DNA of 64,000 bases. Origin: Micromonospora zamorensis. Its GTDB lineage: Bacteria > Actinomycetota > Actinomycetes > Mycobacteriales > Micromonosporaceae. Location: assembly GCF_900090275.1 (NCBI RefSeq), contig NZ_LT607755.1:3100001-3164000 (forward strand), written 5' to 3'. The notes below the pieces were generated by a model. That model was not told the origin of the DNA. It searched no databases and saw nothing but the letters and a program-made list of their open reading frames with translations. The translations under genes and the position numbers were made by a program. How positions within the stretch are numbered: position 1 is the first letter of the stretch; every line of letters begins with the position of its first letter. Below, piece by piece: positions 11,922-20,206 of this stretch.

Positions 11922-12624
11922 CCTCGAACGGGAGCTGCGTGACCTTTCCGCCTGGCTGGAGACCCCCGACGCGCCGGACGTGACCGCTCGCGTCCGCGTA
12001 CGCCTCGACAGGCCGGCGCGTCGGTGGCGTCCGCTTGCCGCGGCGGCGCTCGTCGCCGTGGTCGTGGCGGTGGTGCCCCCGACCCGCGCCGCCGTCGCCG
12101 ACGCTGTCACGGGGCTGCTGCGCTTCGCCGGTGTCAGCATCGCCACCACGCCCGCCCGCACGCTGACCGGCGGCACGCCGTCGCCGTTGCCCGGCCAGCG
12201 GTCCATCACCCTGGACGAGGCCCAACGGGCGGTGCGGTTCCCGATCCGCCAACCCGCGAAGCTGGGCCCACCCGAGCGGGTGCTGGTCGCCGACCCCGAC
12301 GCCACGGGCACCTGCCGGGTGGCGACGTTGCTCTACGACGAGGGCGCGCTGCGCGTCGACGCGTTCGACGGTCGTCTCAATCTGGCCTTCCACAAGGAGG
12401 TCACCCCGCCGGGAGCGGACTGGGTCCAGGTCAACGGCGACTTCGCCATCTGGGTGAACGGGCCACACGTGCTGTCGTACGTGGACCGCGCGGGCGAGGT
12501 CCGCCAGGAGACCGCCCGACTGGCCGCCTCGACCCTGATCTGGCAGGAGGGCGACGTGAGCTACCGGCTGGAGGGTGCCGTCGGCAAGGCCGAGGCGATC
12601 GAGATCGCCCGCTCGCTGCGCTAG
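11914..12624 (+). CDS. Anti-sigma-factor-like membrane protein
   Basis: This 236-aa protein overlaps the end of the sigma gene by 8 nt, the usual arrangement for an ECF sigma and its anti-sigma factor. It has a charged cytoplasmic N-terminus of about 40 residues, one membrane helix (about 42-58, LAAAALVAVVVAVVPP) and a long external domain (about 75-236) with the DUF4367-like segment RFPIRQPAKLGPPERVLVAD. I see no zinc-binding HxxxCxxC motif, so the sigma-binding mode is not the classical ZAS type. The function is inferred from operon context. Confidence 0.7.
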   Translation: MGDLERELRDLSAWLETPDAPDVTARVRVRLDRPARRWRPLAAAALVAVVVAVVPPTRAAVADAVTGLLRFAGVSIATTPARTLTGGTPSPLPGQRSITLDEAQRAVRFPIRQPAKLGPPERVLVADPDATGTCRVATLLYDEGALRVDAFDGRLNLAFHKEVTPPGADWVQVNGDFAIWVNGPHVLSYVDRAGEVRQETARLAASTLIWQEGDVSYRLEGAVGKAEAIEIARSLR

Positions 12625-12634
12625 GTGTTTCCAG

Positions 12635-12664
12635 GGAACCCGGCGGGCGCGGCCGGTGTCATGA
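12635..12664 (+). promoter_or_regulatory. Second copy of the ECF-type promoter motif
   Basis: GGAACC (12635-12640), 15 nt, GTGTCATGA. This is identical in boxes and spacing to the element at 11312, with an unrelated spacer. It lies about 40 nt upstream of the lipoprotein start, marking that gene as a likely member of the sigma factor's regulon. Confidence 0.7.
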
Positions 12665-12703
12665 CGGTACGACGAGTCGTCGACGCGTACCGGAAGGGGC
12701 GAG

Positions 12704-13246
12704 ATGGTTTCCTGGGGCAGATGGGTGCTGGCATCATCGGTGGTCCTGCTGGCGGGGTGCACGACCACGACCAGCGGCGGGGCAGCCGCGCCAACGAGCT
12801 CTGCCGCCACCACGGCGAGCGCCACGGCCGCCACGGCCGCCACGGCGAGCGCCGCGACCGGCTGCGCGGCGCGGGTCGAGACCGGGTCGCTGCCGGACTG
12901 GGCGGACGCCGGGTTCAGCGGGGACGCCCGGGTCCCGCACGTGTTCGGCGCGAAGGGTGACATCGTGGCGGTGGTGTTCGCCCATCCGCTGCGGCAGCAC
13001 CGCAAGGACGGGTCGAACAACAAGATCCTTTGGGTGGCCCGGGCGGCCACGACCTCGCCCGACCCGAGCGAATCGGCGACCCTGGTGATCACCGCGACGC
13101 TCGACGGCACCGACACGCGGGTCACCCGGGAGGTCGCCGGCGGGCCGGGCCCGTCGATCATCGACATGCCCCAGCCCGGTTGTTGGCGCCTCGATCTGCG
13201 CTGGTCCGGGCACACCGACACGATGGACCTGGTGTACGCACCATGA
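12704..13246 (+). CDS. Secreted lipoprotein, probable ECF regulon member
   Basis: This 180-aa protein has an N-terminal lipoprotein signal (WVLASSVVLLAGC, lipobox LLAGC), so it should be anchored outside the membrane. A Ser/Thr/Ala-rich spacer (about 20-50) leads to a globular domain of about 120 residues with no family I can name. AGGGGCGAG stands before the ATG. It follows the anti-sigma gene but has its own copy of the sigma promoter motif, which suggests an envelope-stress or sensing role. That role is inference. Confidence 0.75.
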   Translation: MVSWGRWVLASSVVLLAGCTTTTSGGAAAPTSSAATTASATAATAATASAATGCAARVETGSLPDWADAGFSGDARVPHVFGAKGDIVAVVFAHPLRQHRKDGSNNKILWVARAATTSPDPSESATLVITATLDGTDTRVTREVAGGPGPSIIDMPQPGCWRLDLRWSGHTDTMDLVYAP

Positions 13247-13266
13247 CGTCGTGCCCTGGCGCCGTC

Positions 13267-13272
13267 TAGGCT
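13267..13272 (+). promoter_or_regulatory. -10 element of a likely leaderless gene
   Basis: TAGGCT ends 7 nt before the GTG start at 13280. Transcription would begin at or next to the start codon, and no ribosome-binding site is present. Confidence 0.5.
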
Positions 13273-13279
13273 GCCGGGC

Positions 13280-13963
13280 GTGCTGAAGGACGCGCGGGCG
13301 GCGGCGGCCCGCAACAACGCCGAATGGTGCGACATCGTCTGCGGCAGCCACGGGCTGGCCGGGCGTACCGACGACGAGGCCTGGTCGGTCCCGCGCCGCT
13401 CACCCCCGTGGTATCCGGACGCGGTCACCCTGCGGCCGGGGGTCGACGCCGAGGCCCTGCTGGCGCGCATCGACGCGGGGCCCGGCGCGTCGGTGAAGGA
13501 CAGCTTCGCCGACCTCGACCTGTCCGGGTACGGCTTCCACGTGCTCTTCGACGCCCAGTGGATCCACCGCCCTCCGGCGGAACCACCGGCCGACGCGCCG
13601 CTCACCCCGGTCAGCACCCCGGACGAGTTGGCGGCCTGGGCAGCGGCACACGGCGGTGGCGAGCTGTTCCGCCCCGCGCTCCTGACCGATCCCCGGGTAC
13701 GGGTGCTCGCCCGCCACGACGACAGCGGTGTGATCACCGGCGGCGCGGTGCTCAGTGGCGGCGACGGCGGGTACGGCGTCTCCAACCTGTTCACCCGCAC
13801 CGACGACCCCGAGGCCATCTGGCGGGCGGTGTGCGTCACCCTGCCCACCGCGTCCCTGGTCGGCTACGAGGAAGCCCCGGACCTACCCCCAGCCCGACAA
13901 GCAGGCTTCCACCCGACGGGCCCCCTCCAAATCTGGCTCCACCCCGGCCGGGGTGGGGGTTAG
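13280..13963 (+). CDS. Hypothetical protein, possibly GNAT-fold
   Basis: This 227-aa soluble protein starts VLKDARAAAARNNAEWCDIVC. The C-terminal half has beta strands and GGAVLSGGDGGYGVSNLFTR, then a segment ending in GYEEAPDLPPARQAGFHPTG. That pattern (strand, helix, then 'GF.P.GPL.IWL') resembles the end of GNAT acetyltransferases, but no clear acetyl-CoA loop is visible. The gene appears leaderless. Its stop overlaps the stop of the convergent aldo/keto reductase gene by 3 nt. Confidence 0.6.
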   Translation: MLKDARAAAARNNAEWCDIVCGSHGLAGRTDDEAWSVPRRSPPWYPDAVTLRPGVDAEALLARIDAGPGASVKDSFADLDLSGYGFHVLFDAQWIHRPPAEPPADAPLTPVSTPDELAAWAAAHGGGELFRPALLTDPRVRVLARHDDSGVITGGAVLSGGDGGYGVSNLFTRTDDPEAIWRAVCVTLPTASLVGYEEAPDLPPARQAGFHPTGPLQIWLHPGRGGG

Positions 13964-14856
13964 GCCAGGTTCTTCAGTTCTTCGGGGGTCAGGGTCAGGG
14001 CTCCCGCCGCTATGTTCTGCTCCAGGTGGGTGGGGTCTGCGGTGCCGGGGATGGCGAGCACGTGGGGGCCCTGGTGCAGGGTCCAGGCGAGGCGTACCTG
14101 ATGTGCGGTGACGCCGTGGGCGCGGGCGACGGCCTCGACGGCCTCGCCCTGTGCGGCGCTCGCGCCCGCCTCCCGGCCGGTGCCGGCCAGCGCGAAGAAC
14201 GGCACGTACGCGATGCCCCGTTCACCGCAGGCCCGGACGAACGCGTCCTGCTCGCGGTAGGCGTCCACCCCGTAGTTGTTCTGCACGCACACCACCGGCG
14301 CGATGCCCGCCACGTCGTCCAGCTGCTCGGGCCGGGCGTTGGAGAGCCCGAGGTGTCGGATCAGCCCGGCGGCACGCAGGTCGGCGAGCGCACCGAACCT
14401 TTCGGCCAGCGGCACCGCACCGGGCCCTCGACCGAGGCGCAGGTTCACCACGTCGAGCTGGTCGCGGCCGAGCCGGCGCAGGTTCTCCTCCACCTGGCCG
14501 CGCAACTGCGCCGGGGTGAGCGCCTCGGTGAAGCCCGCCTCCGGGTCGTACCCGAAACCGACCTTGGTGGCGATGACCAGGTCCTGCGGGTACGGGGCGA
14601 GCGCCGCGCGGATCAGCTCGGTGGCGTAGCGGGCCGGGCCGGTGCCGACCCGCAGGGTGCCGCCGGGTGAGACGTAGAAGGCGGCCGTGTCGATGTGGTT
14701 GACGCCCAGCTCCACGGCGCGGCGCAGCAGGGCGACGGCCCGGCCACGGTCAGGGTTCGCGGTGATCCGCATGGAGCCGAAGCCCATCCGGTGCACGGTG
14801 CGGTCGCCCAGGGTCCAGGTGCCCGCCGCGGCGGCGGTGATCTCGTCGGTTGGCAT
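13960..14856 (-). CDS. Aldo/keto reductase
   Basis: This 298-aa NADPH-dependent oxidoreductase has a (beta/alpha)8 barrel. Visible features are MGFGSMRITANPDRG near the N-terminus, the catalytic Asp-Tyr region VNHIDTAAFYVSPGG, the Lys segment LVIATKVGFGYDPEAG, and the C-terminal cofactor-binding VLAIPGTADPTHLEQN. The substrate cannot be told from sequence. It is monocistronic and probably leaderless, with TAGGGT 6 nt before the ATG. Confidence 0.9.
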   Translation of the reverse strand: MPTDEITAAAAGTWTLGDRTVHRMGFGSMRITANPDRGRAVALLRRAVELGVNHIDTAAFYVSPGGTLRVGTGPARYATELIRAALAPYPQDLVIATKVGFGYDPEAGFTEALTPAQLRGQVEENLRRLGRDQLDVVNLRLGRGPGAVPLAERFGALADLRAAGLIRHLGLSNARPEQLDDVAGIAPVVCVQNNYGVDAYREQDAFVRACGERGIAYVPFFALAGTGREAGASAAQGEAVEAVARAHGVTAHQVRLAWTLHQGPHVLAIPGTADPTHLEQNIAAGALTLTPEELKNLA

Positions 14857-14862
14857 CGGGCG

Positions 14863-14868
14863 ACCCTA
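14863..14868 (-). promoter_or_regulatory. -10 element of the aldo/keto reductase gene
   Basis: TAGGGT on the minus strand, 6 nt upstream of the ATG at 14856, with no ribosome-binding site between. This is consistent with leaderless transcription. Confidence 0.5.
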
Positions 14869-14929
14869 ACCAGCCCGGGTACGCGGCGCAGTCGGCCGCG
14901 CACCCGATACCGCTCGGCGGTGAATGGGG

Positions 14930-16192
14930 TTAGTTTTTGTGTGCTGACGGAGCCGGTTCGACGGCGTGCGGCGGGCGCAGCACCCGCACCAGCAGCAGGG
15001 TCGGCAGCAGCAGCAGCGGCACCACCAGCAGCGCGCGCAGGGTGCCGACATCGTCGCCGAGCAGCCCCAGCAGCGGCGGCCCACCCAGGAACGCGGTGTA
15101 GCCGATCACCGCGACCACGCTCACCCGCACCGGCGCGTGTGCCTCCTCGTCGGCCGCCGCGCTCATCCCGACCGGGAAGCCCAGCGACGCGCCGAGGCCC
15201 CAGAGCGCGACGCCGACGATGGCCACCGGCCCTGAGCCGGCCAGTACGGCCAGGCTGGCACCGACCACGGCGAGCCCGATGGTGCCGCTGAGTACCGGCA
15301 CCCGACCCCACCGGTCCAGCGCGACGGTGCCCGCGGTGCGCCCGATGGTCATGCCGACGACGAAGACACCGAAGACCGCCGCGCCGGCGGCCTCGCTCAG
15401 GTCCCGACCGTCCACGAACGCGACCGCCAGCCAGTCGTTGGCGGCGCCCTCGGTGAACGCCGCCACCAGCACGAACAGCCCGATCAGCAGGGTGCGCGGC
15501 TCCCGCCAGGCAGCGAGCTGCGCCCGGCGACGGGCAGCCGGGGTGGCGTCCGCCGGGTCGCCGGCGTGGTCGCCGCCCAGCGGCAGGAACGTCCGGGCCG
15601 CGAGTGCGGTGCCGGTCAGTACGACCACCGCAACCCCGACGAGGTGCGCGCCCACCGACACGTCGAACCGGGCCGCCCCGGCACCGAGCGCCGCGCCGGC
15701 CACCGACCCGAGGCTCCACGCGGCGTGGAAGCGGGGCATGACGGTACGCCTCAGGCGCCGTTCCACCGCCGCGCCCTCGACGTTCATCGCCACGTCACAG
15801 GCGCCGGAGCCGTAGCCGAATGCGACCAACCCGAGCGCGACGACGGCGAAGGAGCCGGCCATCGTTGCGCCCAGCCCCGCCACGGTGAGGCCGACCGCGA
15901 CCAGCACGGTGGCCAGTGTCACGGTGCGGGCCGCGCCCAGTCGCTGGGCGAGCAGGCCGGAGGTGGGCATGGCGAGCAGGGCGCCGACGCTCATCGCCAG
16001 CAGCAGCAACCCGAGCCGGCCTGCGGAGAGGTCCAACGCCTCGCGGACCGCCGGCACCCGGGAGAACCAACTGCCGACGGCCAGCCCGTTGAGGGTGAAG
16101 GTGACCGCCACGCCGTTGCGGGCGAGCAGCACCGCCCGTGACGGCGGCGGTGCGGTGTCCGGGGCAACGGGACGGCTGGTGGGGGCGCTCAC
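14930..16192 (-). CDS. MFS transporter
   Basis: This protein of about 420 aa has roughly 12 hydrophobic segments and the layout of a major facilitator exporter in two six-helix halves, with a central charged loop rich in Asp/Ala/Arg (about 200-225). It resembles actinobacterial MFS proteins of the Bcr/fucose-permease type, including DVAMNVEGAAVERRL. I chose the GTG at 16192 because AGGAAGAGGA lies 9 nt upstream; a start at 16240 would add a basic 16-residue stretch. It is divergent from a LacI regulator with an operator in between. The substrate is unknown. Confidence 0.85.
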   Translation of the reverse strand: MSAPTSRPVAPDTAPPPSRAVLLARNGVAVTFTLNGLAVGSWFSRVPAVREALDLSAGRLGLLLLAMSVGALLAMPTSGLLAQRLGAARTVTLATVLVAVGLTVAGLGATMAGSFAVVALGLVAFGYGSGACDVAMNVEGAAVERRLRRTVMPRFHAAWSLGSVAGAALGAGAARFDVSVGAHLVGVAVVVLTGTALAARTFLPLGGDHAGDPADATPAARRRAQLAAWREPRTLLIGLFVLVAAFTEGAANDWLAVAFVDGRDLSEAAGAAVFGVFVVGMTIGRTAGTVALDRWGRVPVLSGTIGLAVVGASLAVLAGSGPVAIVGVALWGLGASLGFPVGMSAAADEEAHAPVRVSVVAVIGYTAFLGGPPLLGLLGDDVGTLRALLVVPLLLLPTLLLVRVLRPPHAVEPAPSAHKN

Positions 16193-16241
16193 GGGGTCAG
16201 GTCCTCTTCCTCGGGGTGATCTCCTCGCACGATCGCACACC

Positions 16242-16255
16242 TGAGAGCGCTACCA
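16242..16255. promoter_or_regulatory. LacI-family operator between MFS and regulator genes
   Basis: TGAGAGCGCTACCA is an imperfect palindrome centred on AGCGCT, the form of operators bound by actinobacterial LacI/CebR-type repressors. It lies in the 160-bp region shared by the divergent promoters, about 50 nt upstream of the MFS start. Confidence 0.6.
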
Positions 16256-16352
16256 CCACAACCGGCGACCGCCCCTTACCGATCCGGGACCGGCCGGGGC
16301 ATGATGTGAGCAGGCGTTTGTCCGACCTCACGGGCCGCCGTGGGAGGCGACG

Positions 16353-17345
16353 ATGACGGCAGCGGCACACCGACCGGCCACTCTCGAGGACGTAGCGCGG
16401 GTCGCCGGGGTGTCCCGGTCGACGGCGTCCCGGGTGATCGCCGGCACGGGGTTCGCCTCGCCGGCTGCCCGGGAACTGGTCACGGCGGCCGTCGACCAGC
16501 TCGGTTACGTGCCCAACCCGGCAGCCCGGGCGCTGGTCCGCGGCGGCGGTGGCGGCGTACGAATGGTCGTGGCTGTGCTGGGCACCAGCGCGGCGGTGCT
16601 GGACGACCCGTACGTGCACCGGGTGGTCGGTTCGGTCGCCCGGGTGTGCACGCCCTCCGGGGTCGGGGTGGCGCTGCACTGGTTGCCGCTCGACGACCCA
16701 CGAGGCCTCGACCAGCTCGACGATCGCAGCGTGTGCGGGGTGATCCTGGTCAACACCACCGAGGACCTGCTGGAGTCGGTGCCCCGCTCGCTGCGCGGCA
16801 GGGTGGTCTCGATCGGCGTCGGCTCGGCGAGCGTGCCGTCGTTCGACGTCGACAACGGCGCCGGCTCCGAGGAGGTGCTGCGCCACCTGTACGCGACGGG
16901 TCGCCGCCGGATCGCCATGGTGACCGGCCCCCGGTGGCTGCCCTGCGCGCAGCGCCCCGTTCAGACGTACCGCCGTCTCATGAGCCAGGCCGGCCTGCCG
17001 GAGCGGGTGCTTCCCGGGGACTTCACGGCGGCGCGCGGCCGGGTGGCGGCGGGCGTGGCGCTGCGTCAGTGGCCGGACGTCGACGCGATCTACTCGATCA
17101 GCGACGACACCGCGCTCGGGGTGATGGCGGGCCTGCGGGACGCCGGTGTGCGGGTGCCCGACGACGTCGCGGTCGCCGGCTTCGACGACATCCCGCTGGC
17201 CGGGCTGACCGCCCCGGCGCTGACCACGGCGAGCCACCCGGTGGGGCGGATCGCCGCCGCCGCGGCCACCGCCCTGCTGGACGGACGTCCGTCCGCGCCA
17301 GTGACCCTCTTCCCGTCCGCCCTGGTGGCCCGGGCCAGCGCCTGA
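16353..17345 (+). CDS. LacI-family transcriptional regulator
   Basis: This 330-aa repressor has an N-terminal helix-turn-helix (ATLEDVARVAGVSRSTASRV) and hinge helix (YVPNPAARALVRGG). The periplasmic-binding-protein-like effector domain ends with ISDDTALGVMAGLRDAGVRV and VAGFDDIPLAGLTAPALTT. GGGAGG precedes the ATG. It probably controls itself and the divergent MFS gene through the AGCGCT operator. The inducer, presumably a sugar or small ligand of the transporter, is unknown. Confidence 0.92.
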   Translation: MTAAAHRPATLEDVARVAGVSRSTASRVIAGTGFASPAARELVTAAVDQLGYVPNPAARALVRGGGGGVRMVVAVLGTSAAVLDDPYVHRVVGSVARVCTPSGVGVALHWLPLDDPRGLDQLDDRSVCGVILVNTTEDLLESVPRSLRGRVVSIGVGSASVPSFDVDNGAGSEEVLRHLYATGRRRIAMVTGPRWLPCAQRPVQTYRRLMSQAGLPERVLPGDFTAARGRVAAGVALRQWPDVDAIYSISDDTALGVMAGLRDAGVRVPDDVAVAGFDDIPLAGLTAPALTTASHPVGRIAAAAATALLDGRPSAPVTLFPSALVARASA

Positions 17346-17432
17346 GTCGACGGTCAGCACCTCGGCGACGGTTAACCCAGGTCGGGGCGGGTAACCGCGT
17401 CGGACGTTTTCCTCGACTGCGAGGGGTGGCCT

Positions 17433-18131
17433 GTGCCCGACTCCGCGCCGCCGTACCGGACCCCGCAGGACCTCCGGCACGGCCGGTTGACCGCCCGCCG
17501 CCACGCGCCGGTGGTGCCGGGGCCGACCGGGCTCGTGCCCATGACCGGCCCCGATGGTGACCAGCTGGCGATGGCGTACACCCCGGAGTCGGCCGCCGAC
17601 GGATCGGTGTACCGGTTGGTGCTGCTCCTGCACGGTGCGGGCGGCTCGGCGCGGCAGGGGCTGGACCTGCTGCTGCCCGTCGCGGACGAGCACCAGCTGC
17701 TGCTGGTCGCCCCGCAGTCGTCGGCGGCCAGTTGGGACCTGATCGCTGGCGGCTTCGGCGCGGACGTGGCGCGGATCGACGGCCTGTTGGCGACCGTCTT
17801 CGACCGCTACCCGGTCCAGGAGGTGACGTTCGGTGGGTTCTCCGACGGCGCCTCGTACGCGCTGTCGCTGGGCCTGGCCAACGGCGACCTGGTCGACGCG
17901 GTGCTGGCCTTCTCCCCCGGTTTCGCCGCGCCACCGGTCACCCACGGTCACCCCCGGATCTTCATCTCGCACGGCGTCGACGACCGGGTGCTGCCCATCG
18001 ACGTGTGCAGCCGCCGGCTCGTCCCGCACCTGCACAGCCGTGGCTACGACGTCACCTACGAGGAGTTCCCCGGCGGTCACGAGATCCCGGCGCCGATCCG
18101 CGCTGCCGCCACCACCTGGCTGACCACCTGA
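17433..18131 (+). CDS. Alpha/beta hydrolase, phospholipase/carboxylesterase type
   Basis: This 232-aa esterase-like protein has LLLHGAGGSARQGLD (oxyanion-hole region), the nucleophile elbow GGFSDGASYAL (G-F-S-D-G), HGVDDRVLPID carrying the catalytic Asp, and EEFPGGHEIP with the catalytic His. This is the carboxylesterase/phospholipase (YpfH-like) arrangement. There is no signal peptide, so it acts in the cytoplasm. The start is a GTG. It follows the LacI gene by about 87 bp and may be read through from it. Confidence 0.88.
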   Translation: MPDSAPPYRTPQDLRHGRLTARRHAPVVPGPTGLVPMTGPDGDQLAMAYTPESAADGSVYRLVLLLHGAGGSARQGLDLLLPVADEHQLLLVAPQSSAASWDLIAGGFGADVARIDGLLATVFDRYPVQEVTFGGFSDGASYALSLGLANGDLVDAVLAFSPGFAAPPVTHGHPRIFISHGVDDRVLPIDVCSRRLVPHLHSRGYDVTYEEFPGGHEIPAPIRAAATTWLTT

Positions 18132-18172
18132 CCGGGCGGCGGCCAGGAGGCAGGGCGTCGGTCGGGGACGGG

Positions 18173-19297
18173 TCAGATCGCCGGGAGGCCGAGGGCTTCG
18201 TCCACCCGGGCGAGGACGGCGGCGTCGTCGTCGGGGTTGACGCCACGTAGCAGGTCGATGGCCGTGGCCCGGACCTGACCGATGATCATCGCCAGTGGGA
18301 GGGCCTGCGTCGAGCCGAAGAGCTGCCCGGCGGTGCGCACCGCGGCGAGCGCCGACTCGTCAGCCCGGGTGGCGTGCTGATCGGCGGTCTCGTCCTGCCC
18401 CGTCAGGTCGGCGGCGAGGGCAGCGCCGGCCTCGCGGACCGCCTCGGCCAACGACCGCAGGGCCGCACCCAGCTCGGGTGGCGCCGGGGCGTGCGTCCGG
18501 CTGAGTGTCACGCCGGCGCGGGCCAGCACCCGGACGTTGCGTACCGCGTAGTCGATCTGCCGGATCGACTCGTCGACCGACTTCAGCCGACCGATGTGCC
18601 GACGTCGACGGACGTTGAGCTGCAGCGCCTCGCCGGCGGCGAGCACTCCGTCGCGCAGGCCGTCGACCCGGGCGTCCATCCCCCGGGCCTGCGTCAGCGC
18701 GGCGACCGCCGCGGCCTCGTCGCGGTGGTCCAGGGCGTCCGCGATCCCGCCCAGCAGCCCGGCCAACTCGTCGAAGGTTCGCCGAACCTCGGCGACCAGC
18801 GGCGCGAGGGGCCGCCGGGCGTCGACCAGCAGACTGGCCGCGAGCGCGACCGCGCCACCGATCAGCGCGTCGACGAAGCGGAACGGCACCAGCGTGCCGT
18901 CCGGTGGTGCGACCACCACCAAGTAGAGCGCGGAGACCGCGGCCTGCACCAGCGTCACGCCGGTGGCGCCGAAGGCCACCGCGAGGAGCACGGTGAGCAG
19001 GATGACGGTGAAGACCGTCCAGGTGCTGCCGGGGCCGAGCGCCTGCACGACCAGGTCCGCGACGAGCACCCCGGCGGCGACCCCGAGGACGACCTCGACG
19101 GCCCGGCGGATGCGCTGGCCTCGGGCCTGACCGAGAACGATCAGCGCTGCGGCCGGCGCGAAGAAGGGCTGCGGGTGCCCGAGCAACCGGGTGGCGAGCA
19201 GCCAGGCCACCGTGGCCGCGACGGTTGCCTCCACCACCGGTCGCCAGCCGTGCCGCACACGCCCGCCAGCCGTCCGCAGACCGCTGAACCGCACCAT
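18173..19297 (-). CDS. FUSC-family (aromatic acid exporter-like) membrane protein
   Basis: This 374-aa protein has about six hydrophobic segments in residues 15-165 (VEATVAATVAWLLATRLLG, FFAPAAALIVLGQ, VFTVILLTVLLAVAFGATG). A cytoplasmic helical domain follows, rich in Ala, Leu and Arg, with likely coiled-coil stretches. The opening with the PFFAPAAAL motif is typical of FUSC/YccS/ArAE proteins, which export aromatic acids or act in the envelope. GGGGAG stands before the ATG at 19297. It is convergent with the hydrolase gene. Confidence 0.82.
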   Translation of the reverse strand: MVRFSGLRTAGGRVRHGWRPVVEATVAATVAWLLATRLLGHPQPFFAPAAALIVLGQARGQRIRRAVEVVLGVAAGVLVADLVVQALGPGSTWTVFTVILLTVLLAVAFGATGVTLVQAAVSALYLVVVAPPDGTLVPFRFVDALIGGAVALAASLLVDARRPLAPLVAEVRRTFDELAGLLGGIADALDHRDEAAAVAALTQARGMDARVDGLRDGVLAAGEALQLNVRRRRHIGRLKSVDESIRQIDYAVRNVRVLARAGVTLSRTHAPAPPELGAALRSLAEAVREAGAALAADLTGQDETADQHATRADESALAAVRTAGQLFGSTQALPLAMIIGQVRATAIDLLRGVNPDDDAAVLARVDEALGLPAI

Positions 19298-19406
19298 CAC
19301 CAATCTCCCCTTCACTGCGCCGACCGGATCTGACCGCGACCGGTCGGCACTCCGCCGCCACCCGCCACCGGTCGCCACCAGTTCGCGGCACCGCGCCGCC
19401 CGCGCT

Positions 19407-19474
19407 CGCTCTGGAGCTGATGTCGTGAACGCATCGCGGGCGCCTGATGTCGTAAACGATTCAGCTCCAGAGCG
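19407..19474. repeat. Inverted repeat, arms CGCTCTGGAGCTGA
   Basis: The arms CGCTCTGGAGCTGA (19407-19420) and TCAGCTCCAGAGCG (19461-19474) are perfectly complementary over 14 bp. The interior holds a direct repeat, TGATGTCGTGAACG and TGATGTCGTAAACG. It lies in the 355-bp gap between the FUSC and Nudix genes. Apart from this hairpin I see nothing gene-like in 19298-19652. Confidence 0.85.
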
Positions 19475-19652
19475 CCAGCCCACCGCCCCACGCCGCCGAT
19501 CCACAGCACGACAACCAACCCACGGCGCCTTCAGACGAACTGGTCGCCCTGCCGATCGGGGTCGGTGGACCGTGCAACCGGCTCGTCGTCGCGATGCGGG
19601 ACGCCGCAACGCGGCTCACCCCGGGCCGGGCCGCCCTGCGCGGCATGGCCCG

Positions 19653-20120
19653 CTATGCGGACTGGAGCCCTCCGGCGGGTTGAACCGGCCCCGTGGCCGT
19701 CCGGCCGGTCGTCATCGCGGCGTACTCGGGTGAGGAGAGGAACTGGGTCAGCACCTCGACGGCACCCGGTGTCCAGGGGCGGCCGTCGAGCACCTCGTCG
19801 CCGGAAACGAAGACCATCGCCGCGCCCTCACCGAGCACCACGTCCTCCTGCTGTGCCCGGGTGCGGCCGAGGAAGTAGTGCTTCACCCGACCCAGCTCGG
19901 GAAACGGTTGCACGGCGATCGGGCGCAGCGGCCCGTCCGCGCGCAGGCCGGTCTCCTCCCACAGCTCCCGCTCGGCGGCCTGCTCCGGCGTCTCCCCCGG
20001 CTCGCCGTGGCCGCCGGGCAGGCCCCAGACGTCCGGGTGGTGCGGCGCGTTGCTGTCGCGCAGTTGCAGCAGCAGTCGCCCGTCGGGGTCCACCAGGAGC
20101 ACGCACGCGATAACGACCAT
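19653..20120 (-). CDS. Nudix hydrolase
   Basis: This 155-aa protein has a complete Nudix box (GX5EX7REUXEEXGU), visible as [20 protein letters not shown] near residues 39-58. The preceding [21 protein letters not shown] is typical of MutT/NUDT-type enzymes. It should hydrolyse a nucleoside diphosphate derivative using Mg2+ bound by the Glu residues. The exact substrate cannot be read from sequence. The C-terminal 20 residues are Gly/Thr-rich and probably disordered. It is probably leaderless. Confidence 0.92.
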   Translation of the reverse strand: MVVIACVLLVDPDGRLLLQLRDSNAPHHPDVWGLPGGHGEPGETPEQAAERELWEETGLRADGPLRPIAVQPFPELGRVKHYFLGRTRAQQEDVVLGEGAAMVFVSGDEVLDGRPWTPGAVEVLTQFLSSPEYAAMTTGRTATGPVQPAGGLQSA

Positions 20121-20126
20121 TCCCCC

Positions 20127-20132
20127 AGCCTA
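20127..20132 (-). promoter_or_regulatory. -10 element of the Nudix gene
   Basis: TAGGCT on the minus strand ends 6 nt before the ATG at 20120. GGGGGA lies between, but the short distance suggests a leaderless or near-leaderless transcript. Confidence 0.5.
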
Positions 20133-20192
20133 TGCCGGCCAGGTGGCGCTGTCGGGTAGACGCTCACGCGATGGCAGTGCGTGCCGACGCCC

Positions 20193-20198
20193 TACGCT
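20193..20198 (+). promoter_or_regulatory. -10 element of the 20.2-kb gene
   Basis: TACGCT ends 8 nt before the ATG at 20207. No ribosome-binding site is present, which supports this start and a leaderless transcript. Confidence 0.45.
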
Positions 20199-20206
20199 CG
20201 GACGGT

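Noticed and set aside
12656..12703. Small coding frame after the anti-sigma gene starting at the ATG at 12661
   Set aside because: The ATG is part of the promoter motif repeated at 11333-11341, and the frame lacks coding character.
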